A stretch of DNA of 28,772 bases from JAMCXS01 sp964459065 (GTDB lineage Bacteria; Acidobacteriota; Terriglobia; UBA7540), in contig CAYWMN010000012.1 in the NCBI GenBank assembly GCA_964459065.1, forward strand, positions 1-28,772, given 5' to 3'. The position numbers were made by a program, and so were the translations under genes. The notes under the pieces are model-generated. The model was not told where the DNA came from. It searched no databases and was given only the letters and a program-made list of their open reading frames with translations. Positions 22,976 to 28,772 of this stretch are shown piece by piece. How positions within the stretch are numbered: the stretch's first letter is position 1; each line of letters starts with the position of its first letter.

Positions 22976-25630
22976 GTGACAAAACGCATCGGCCGCAGAT
23001 CGTTTTTGAAGAAATCGAGCGGTGCGGCGCTGGGCGCCGCGGCCGTGACACTGCTGGGTTCGGAGCGAGGCAAGGCCGCAGGCACAACGGCTTTCCGCAG
23101 CGATTGGCCGGCGCAGGTCGAGCGTCCCTGGCCGGGTCCCGAGTACTGGAGCAATCCCCTCGAAGACTGGCGCATTCGGAACGGCCGCCTTGAATGCATC
23201 GCCGCCGGAGGCGACCGCAACGTTTTCTTGCTCACGCGTGAAGTGGCGGCGCGCGAAGGAACCTTCACCATGAGCGTGCGCCTGGGACGGCTGGAAGGCA
23301 ACACGCAGCGGCTCGATCAGGGTTTTGCGGGCTTCCGCGTGGGCATCAAAAGTTTCGTCGACGATTACCGCGCGCGCGCCATCCACGGGCGCGGCATGAA
23401 CGCGGGTCTCACCGCCGACGGCAGACTCTTCATCGGCAAAGTTCAGGCCGCTGCCCCGCGCGTCGACCTCGACCAGGAATTGCGCCTGGGCCTTGAGGCT
23501 CAACCTTCCCGCACGGGCTATCGGGTTGTGCTGCGCGTTGCCGGCTCCGGAGGAGAGCGCCTTGCCGAAACAGTCCGGCAGGTCCCTGCCGACTGGCTCA
23601 CGGGCGGCGTGGCGGTGGTTGCAAGCTCCAGCGAACTGAAGCCGACGCCGCAGCCGCTGGGCAAGCTGACCGGCTATAAGTTCTATCCGCCGGACCAGGA
23701 ACGAGGCGGCACGATGCGCTTCTGGTTTGCCGACTGGACGCTTGGCGGGAGCAAAGTGGACGCGCACCCGGAGCGCGCCTACGGACCCATCCTGTTTTCG
23801 CTTTATACGCTGAGCCGGGGCACGCTCAAACTCTCCGCGCAGTTTCCGCCGCTTGGCGACGCGCCCCGCGAGGCTCGCCTGCAAGTCCGCAACGGAGGCA
23901 AGCGCTGGAAAACGGTCTCGACCGCTGAGATTGACCCGGACGCCTGGAACGCGGTCTTTCGCGTCCCTTCCTGGAACGACGCCAAAGACCATCTCTATCG
24001 CGTGGTGTACGCCCTGCCGGATGCGGCCGGCAAACTGCGGCGGCACACCTACGAAGGCACCATCCGCAAAGATCCCAAGGGCAGGAATGAAATCACGGTG
24101 GGGCTGCTCACCTGCATCTGGGACATGGGTTTTCCGCACTCGGAATTTACTCGCCACCTCGGCTGGCACAAGCCGGACGTCCTGCTCTGGACCGGCGACC
24201 AGGTCTACGGACCCGTCGGCGGCTTCGGAGCCATGGGCACGCGCGACCCAAAACTGCTGGTCCCCTCCATGCTCGACTACCTGCGCAAGTGGTACGTCTT
24301 TGGCTGGGGCGTGCGCGACATGGTGCGCAACATTCCGTCCGTCTGCATACCGGACGATCACGACATGTTCCACGGCAACCTTTGGGGATGCGGCGGCCGA
24401 CCGACCGACCCAAGCCTCCCGCTCAACGGCTACGCGGCGCAGGATTCGGGCGGCTACAAGATGCCGGCCCGGTGGGTCAACATGGCGCAGCGGGCGCAGA
24501 CCTCGCACCTGCCTGATCCGTTTGATCCTACGCCGGTGCTGCAGGGCATCACGGTCTACTACACCGAGCTGCGCTGGGGCGGACTGAGTTTTGCCATCCT
24601 TGAAGACCGCAAGTGGAAATCCGCTCCCAAAATCCAGGTGCCCCAGGCGCACATCATCAACGGTTTCCCGGCCAACCCGCGCTGGAACGCGCGCAAGAGC
24701 GACGTTCCCACGGCGGAGTTGCTGGGCCAGCGGCAGCTCGATTTTCTGGAATCCTGGGCGGCCGACTGGTCGGGCGGCGTGTGGATGAAGTTCGCCGTCT
24801 CGCAGACGCGCTTCGCCTGCCTGCAGACCACCCCCACCGGCAACCCCGACGACAATATCGATCCCAAGCTGCCCATTCTGCCCGTGGGCGAATACCCTCC
24901 CGATGACTGGATGATGGCCGACCATGATTCCGACGGCTGGCCCCAACACGGCCGCAACGACGCCATTCGCAAATGGCGCAAGGCCTTCGCCATGCATCTG
25001 AGCGGCGACCAGCACCTGGGCACAACCTCGCATTACGGCATCGAGGAATTCCGCGACGGCGTCTATGAAGTCTGCACGCCGGCGATTTCGAACCTGTGGC
25101 CGCGCCGATGGTGCCCGCCCGAACCGGGCGCCGAACCGCTGCCGGGCAAGCGCAATACGGGCGGATATCACGACCGCTTCGGCAACGCCATCTCGGTGCT
25201 GGCGGTCGCGAATCCTCACCAGTACCCGGGCCCGGGTCTCGAAGGACTTCGATACCGCGCGACGGGTTATTCGATCTTGCGCTGCAACCGTTCCACGCGC
25301 GAGGTGAGGGTTGAAATGTGGCCGCGCTGGGTGGACCCCTCCCAACCCGGAGCCAGGCCCTACGACGGCTGGCCGGTCACCGTCCGGCAGCTTGACAACG
25401 GATTGCACGGCGCCCGATGGCAGCTTGACCCGATTGAAACTCCCGGCCATCCTGATTCGGTGGTCCAGGTGCGGAGGGAATCGGACGGCAGCGTGGTTTA
25501 CACCTTGCGGGCAAGCGGCGAATCGTTCACTCCGCTGGTGCGCGAGCCGGGCACTTACACCGTGGTTGCCTTCGACCCGGACGGCGGTTACCGGCAGCAG
25601 TGGAAAGGACTGGTGGCTCACAGAGTTTAG
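22976..25630 (+). CDS. PhoD-like phosphatase, Tat-exported
   Basis: The 884-aa enzyme starts at GTG 22976 (MTKRIGRRSFLKKSS), giving a twin-arginine signal, RRSFLKK, followed by an alanine-rich helix. Residues about 60-255 form an extra N-terminal domain rich in beta strands, perhaps lectin-like (FTMSVRLGRLEGN). A short Fn3-like region follows (265-365). The metallophosphatase domain carries WTGDQVYG (405-412), PDDHDMFHGN (459-468) and LSGDQHLG (675-682), the metal-binding signatures of PhoD-type phosphodiesterases/phosphatases. The substrate may be phosphodiesters, teichoic-like polymers or other phosphoesters. It is divergent from the polysaccharide operon and 85 nt upstream of the sulfatase. 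The ribosome site (AGGAAG) is somewhat far from GTG, so the start is approximate. Confidence 0.87.
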   Translation: MTKRIGRRSFLKKSSGAALGAAAVTLLGSERGKAAGTTAFRSDWPAQVERPWPGPEYWSNPLEDWRIRNGRLECIAAGGDRNVFLLTREVAAREGTFTMSVRLGRLEGNTQRLDQGFAGFRVGIKSFVDDYRARAIHGRGMNAGLTADGRLFIGKVQAAAPRVDLDQELRLGLEAQPSRTGYRVVLRVAGSGGERLAETVRQVPADWLTGGVAVVASSSELKPTPQPLGKLTGYKFYPPDQERGGTMRFWFADWTLGGSKVDAHPERAYGPILFSLYTLSRGTLKLSAQFPPLGDAPREARLQVRNGGKRWKTVSTAEIDPDAWNAVFRVPSWNDAKDHLYRVVYALPDAAGKLRRHTYEGTIRKDPKGRNEITVGLLTCIWDMGFPHSEFTRHLGWHKPDVLLWTGDQVYGPVGGFGAMGTRDPKLLVPSMLDYLRKWYVFGWGVRDMVRNIPSVCIPDDHDMFHGNLWGCGGRPTDPSLPLNGYAAQDSGGYKMPARWVNMAQRAQTSHLPDPFDPTPVLQGITVYYTELRWGGLSFAILEDRKWKSAPKIQVPQAHIINGFPANPRWNARKSDVPTAELLGQRQLDFLESWAADWSGGVWMKFAVSQTRFACLQTTPTGNPDDNIDPKLPILPVGEYPPDDWMMADHDSDGWPQHGRNDAIRKWRKAFAMHLSGDQHLGTTSHYGIEEFRDGVYEVCTPAISNLWPRRWCPPEPGAEPLPGKRNTGGYHDRFGNAISVLAVANPHQYPGPGLEGLRYRATGYSILRCNRSTREVRVEMWPRWVDPSQPGARPYDGWPVTVRQLDNGLHGARWQLDPIETPGHPDSVVQVRRESDGSVVYTLRASGESFTPLVREPGTYTVVAFDPDGGYRQQWKGLVAHRV

Positions 25631-25715
25631 CGAAGTTCTGCCGCCAGGCGAAGCACGAGCAAGCCTTCCCACGAGGAACGCAAAGAAGCAAACAACACTT
25701 CCAGGGAGCAAACGT

Positions 25716-27138
25716 ATGGATAACCAACACAGCGCACACGGGCCATCGCGAAGAGACTTTCTGGCCGCAAGTCTGGGCANNNNNNNNNNCTGCGGGCCTC
25801 GGCAGCCTGGCGGCAGCGGGCCTTGTCCCGGCAAGGAGCCTCGCAAGCGGAGGCAGCAACGGCAGGCCCAACATCCTGATCATTCTCACCGACCAGGAGC
25901 GTGAAGACATTCCGCGCCACCTCATGCACCTGCCCAATCGGGAAGCTCTCGAATCCCACGGCATTCGTTTCACTCACGCGTTCTGCACGGCACCCCAGTG
26001 TTCGGCCTCAAGGGCTGCGATGATGACCGGCCTTTATCCCCACCAGGCGGGGGTGGTGACCAACGTCGACAAGTCCTCGCTGGGCCGGGCCTTATCCACC
26101 AGGATTCCCACGCTCGGCACAGCCTTCCAGCGGGCGGGCTACAAGACCGCCTACCTGGGCAAGTGGCACCTGCGCGACGGCCTCGGCAGCGGCTGCCCCG
26201 CCGGCAACCCCGCCTGCGGCTTGCGGGCCTATGGATTTGATGACTACCACTTTGCCTCGGGAGCGCAGCTTGCCAGCGCTGCGGCCGACTGGATCAGCAA
26301 GCGGCCTCCGGAGCCCTGGCTGCTGATCGTCAGCTTTCCCTACATCCCGCACAACATGTACACGGCCGCCCGCAAGATCAGCCGGGTCAAGATCCGTCCG
26401 GGCGTGAAGCTGCCGGAAAATTTTGACGACAATCTCCGCTTGAAGCCACCGCCGCAGGAGCAGTTCCTCGAGCGCGACCAGGGCCGGGTCTCGCTTAAGT
26501 GGACTAAGGACGACTGGCTGCGCTACCGGACTTACTACCTGACACTGATTGAGGAAGCGGACCGGTACGTGGGCGTCATTCTGAACGCACTGGGCTCGAC
26601 AGGCCGCACCGATGACACGGTTGTCGTCTACAGCTCCGACCATGGCGATATGGGCGGCGCTCATCATCTGCCCTTCAAGGGTCCGTTTATGTACGACGAG
26701 CTGCTCCGGGTGCCGCTCACCATCTCCAGCCCGAGGCTGTTTGCCAAACCCGTCGAGAGCGGCTCGCTGGCAAGCACCTTGAGCCTGGCGCCCACCCTCT
26801 GCTCGATCGCCGGAATCCGTTGGCCCACGGCCTTGCCGGGCAAAGATCTTTCCCTGCTGTTCCGCTATCCGCGTGAGACCCTTCAGGCGGAGATCTTTGC
26901 CGAGTATTACAGCAAACAGCATTGGGTGAACCCCATCCGGACCATCCGAACGCAGGACTGGAAGTACAACCTCTACGTAGCGCCGGGGCAGGAGCTTTAC
27001 GATGAGCTTTACCACCTTCGTGATGATCCGGGAGAGTTGCGCAACCTCACCCGGAACTCTTCGTATGGAAATGTCCGCAAGGATTTGCGCCATCGTCTTC
27101 TGGCATGGAGAAAGCAAACGCGCGACCCGCTCTTGTAG
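25716..27138 (+). CDS. Tat-exported sulfatase, interrupted by an assembly gap
   Basis: ATG 25716 follows AGGGAG and opens a twin-arginine signal (SRRDFLAASLG). Ten N (25780-25789) then intervene. After the gap the sulfatase continues in a different frame (AGLGSLAAAGL, then NILIILTDQERED). The formylglycine-type motif C-S-A-S-R is encoded at 25999-26013, followed by AAMMTGLYPHQ. YLGKWHL and YSSDHGDMGG are further sulfatase signatures (type I, cysteine class). The enzyme would hydrolyse sulfate esters in the periplasm after maturation of the cysteine to formylglycine. The maturase is not in this window. The frame change disappears if the real gap is a multiple of three bases, so I treat this as an intact gene with a gap artefact. 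Confidence 0.87.
25780..25789. other. Assembly gap (10 N)
   Basis: Ten undetermined bases lie inside the sulfatase signal-peptide region. Frame arithmetic on the two sides requires a true length divisible by three. If zero bases are missing, the junction codon is ACT and the signal reads smoothly through ASLG-T-AGLGS. The run is probably a scaffolding placeholder. Confidence 0.95.
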
Positions 27139-27153
27139 CGGGCCGGCCCAAGG

Positions 27154-27183
27154 TTGAGTTTTGGCCGCAGGCTGTGCCACAAT
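27154..27183 (+). promoter_or_regulatory. Candidate sigma-70-like promoter
   Basis: TTGAGT (27154-27159) and CACAAT (27178-27183) are separated by 18 bases, about 90 nt before the ATG of the phosphoesterase gene. Each box matches the consensus at four of six positions. The location in the 135-nt intergenic space is appropriate. Sigma specificity in this organism is unknown. Confidence 0.35.
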
Positions 27184-27273
27184 GCCGGGTCGGAAGCAGC
27201 GCCCGGATCGCGGCGGCATCCTGCAATCCGCCCTATTGAAGATCGACTCCGTCCCGCAAGCGAGGTGAATGCG

Positions 27274-28686
27274 ATGCGAACAAAGCTTTTGATGCTCATG
27301 ATGTGCGCCGCCCTGGCAACCTGCGCCGGCGCGCGCGGCAATCCGCCTTCCGGCTCGAAGCCGGCAACGCCCGCCAAGGCTCAAAAGGCGGCTCCTGCGG
27401 CTGAAGCGTTCCCCTGAATTCACAAGATCAAGCACGTGATCTGGATCATTCAGGAGAACCGCAGCTACGACAACTACTTCGGCACCTACCCGGGCGCCGA
27501 CGGCTTTCCGCCATCGACTTGCCTTCCGGTCACGCCCGGCAGCACGAAGTGCATCAAGCCTTTCCACATGCCCAAAGGCGAGCCCGTCTACGATCTGCAT
27601 CACGGATGGCAGAACGAACATGAAGCCTGGGATGCCGGCCGCATGGACGGCTTTGTGTGGGCCGAAGGCTCGCCCTTCACCATGGCCTATCTGGACGACC
27701 GCGACATCCCCAACTACTGGGCCTACGCGCGGCACTACACGCTCTGCGACCGCTTCTTCAGCTCGGAGATGAGCGAGAGCCTCACCAATCACCTCTATTC
27801 GGTCGCGGCGCAGTCGGGAGGACTGATTGGCGGGCTCAGCAGCGTTAAGCAGATCGAAGAAGTGCTGGGTGAAAAAGGCGGCTTCAACTTCGCCTCCATG
27901 GTCAAGTCGTTTACCAAGGCGCACGTCTCCTGGAAGTATTATGTCGAGACGCGCCCCATCACGCCGAGCCATGAAACCTTCGGCGTGATCCCGTCCGTGT
28001 GGTGGGGCGCACCCAAGAAGTTCTCCCTGTGGAATCCGCTGGCAGGCTTCAAGGCGATTCGCGAAGACCCCAACAAGATGAAGAACCTGGTCGATTTGAA
28101 AGAATACTTCCACGATCTCAAGGCCGGAACGCTTCCCGATGTCTGCTGGATTGTTCCCACGTTTGAAGACAGCGAGCATCCGCCGGAGTCTCTGGCGCCG
28201 GTGGCGCGCGGCATGTGGTACGTCACCAACCTCATCAACGCGCTGATGAAGAGCCCCTACTGGAAAGACAGCGTGGTGTTCCTCACCTGGGACGACTACG
28301 GAGGCTTCTACGATCACGTTCCGCCGCCCATCGTCGACGCGTTCGGATACGGGCCGCGGGTTCCCACGCTGATCATTTCGCCCTACGCCAAGGCGGACTA
28401 CGTCTCGCACTTCACCTACGACTTCACCTCGATGCTGCGGTTCATCGAAGACCGCTGGAACCTTCCGCCGCTTACCCAGCGCGACGCTCACGCCGACGGC
28501 ATGGAGGACTGCTTCGACTTCAACCAGGCTCCGCTGCCCACGCTCACCTTCCCACTGCCGAAGAAGCTGCCCAGGCCCGAGCGCGTCATGTACCATTTCT
28601 ATCAGCCCTACGTGCCGCCGCCGGAAGTGATTCGCTATCCGCAGCGCCACCTCCCCAAAAAGAAGCCGCACGGAGCGGTTCAATAG
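27274..28686 (+). pseudogene. Phospholipase C/acid phosphatase-family phosphoesterase with in-frame TGA
   Basis: ATG 27274 has GAGGTG upstream and encodes a signal peptide (MRTKLLMLMMCAALATC) plus an Ala/Pro/Lys linker. At codon 48, TGA (27415-27417) stops the frame. In the same frame the catalytic domain follows at once: IKHVIWIIQENRSYDNYFGT, then ESLTNHLYS, FEDSEHPPE, WDDYGGFYDHVPPP and GPRVPTLIISPYAK. These are signatures of the phosphoesterase family of bacterial phospholipase C and acid phosphatases. The rest is full length and undamaged (about 420 residues), so the lesion is a recent nonsense mutation, a base-calling error, or a recoded stop. A restart at GTG 27436 would lose the signal peptide and the first beta strand. 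If intact, it would be an exported lipid or phosphate-ester hydrolase. Confidence 0.85.
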
Positions 28687-28772
28687 TTCCGGGCGATCGC
28701 CGCAGAGCCTCGCCCAGTCCTCGATGGGACGGGCCGGGCGCTCGGCGCGGGACGCAACCCAATAGCGCAACA

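Noticed and set aside
22547..25846. 1099-codon open frame on the minus strand opposite the PhoD-like gene
   Set aside because: It runs antisense through a well-supported PhoD-like gene and across the N gap, and its translation has no recognisable domain. It is a by-product of high-GC codon use.
27415..27442. Selenocysteine recoding of the TGA, with hairpin AGATCA-AGCACG-TGATCT downstream
   Set aside because: The stem is only six pairs and the loop lacks the GU/GG pattern of bacterial SECIS elements. Codon 48 lies in a signal-linker region rather than an active site, so a nonsense change or error is simpler.
26092..28770. 892-codon minus-strand open frame opposite the sulfatase and phosphoesterase
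   Set aside because: It covers two recognised genes in antisense and crosses their intergenic region without motifs. Lack of stops is explained by GC-rich third positions.
1..28772. CRISPR arrays, insertion sequences, rRNA genes, toxin-antitoxin or defence modules
   Set aside because: I saw no spaced direct repeats, transposase motifs, rRNA sequence or defence-gene signatures in any part of the window.

Overview
The window is GC-rich and tightly packed. Its genes look most like those of Acidobacteriota: a very long SLBB-type export protein, a PAP2-Wzi fusion, and Tat-exported PhoD-like, sulfatase and phospholipase C-type hydrolases. This assignment is an inference from gene style. No rRNA or other taxonomic marker is present.

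Left edge (1-1003). Bases 70-114 are the 3' half of an initiator tRNA-fMet, cut exactly at the anticodon loop, with no matching 5' half. This looks like the displaced attachment-site scar of an element that lay to the left of the window. It is followed by a non-coding AT-richer stretch with a Rho-independent terminator, and then by a 57-residue zinc-ribbon/membrane-anchor microprotein (549-722).

Main block (1004-22665, minus strand). About seventeen head-to-tail genes form one Wzx/Wzy-type exopolysaccharide or capsule operon. In transcription order they are: a small unknown protein, a seven-SLBB outer-membrane export protein, a PAP2-Wzi fusion, a Wzz/GumC-like co-polymerase without a kinase domain, a methyltransferase, a Wzx flippase, GT2, GT4, GT4, a zinc-ribbon methyltransferase, a Wzy-like polymerase, GT4, GT2, RmlC, an SDR epimerase/reductase, RmlD, and the initiating polyprenyl-phosphate sugar-phosphate transferase. 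Many genes overlap by 4-13 nt. The predicted flow is: the initiating enzyme loads the first sugar on undecaprenyl phosphate; five glycosyltransferases and two methyltransferases build the repeat unit, probably with a deoxysugar made by RmlC/SDR/RmlD; Wzx flips it; Wzy with the co-polymerase polymerises it; the SLBB protein exports it; and the Wzi-type barrel may anchor it. RmlA, RmlB, a tyrosine autokinase and its phosphatase are not in the window.

Right block (22976-28686, plus strand). Divergent from the operon is a run of three exported hydrolases. They are a Tat-exported PhoD-like phosphatase, a Tat-exported sulfatase whose signal peptide is interrupted by a 10-N assembly gap, and a phospholipase C/acid phosphatase-family gene split by an in-frame TGA between its signal peptide and catalytic domain. 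The block may serve phosphate/sulfate scavenging or remodelling of surface polymers.
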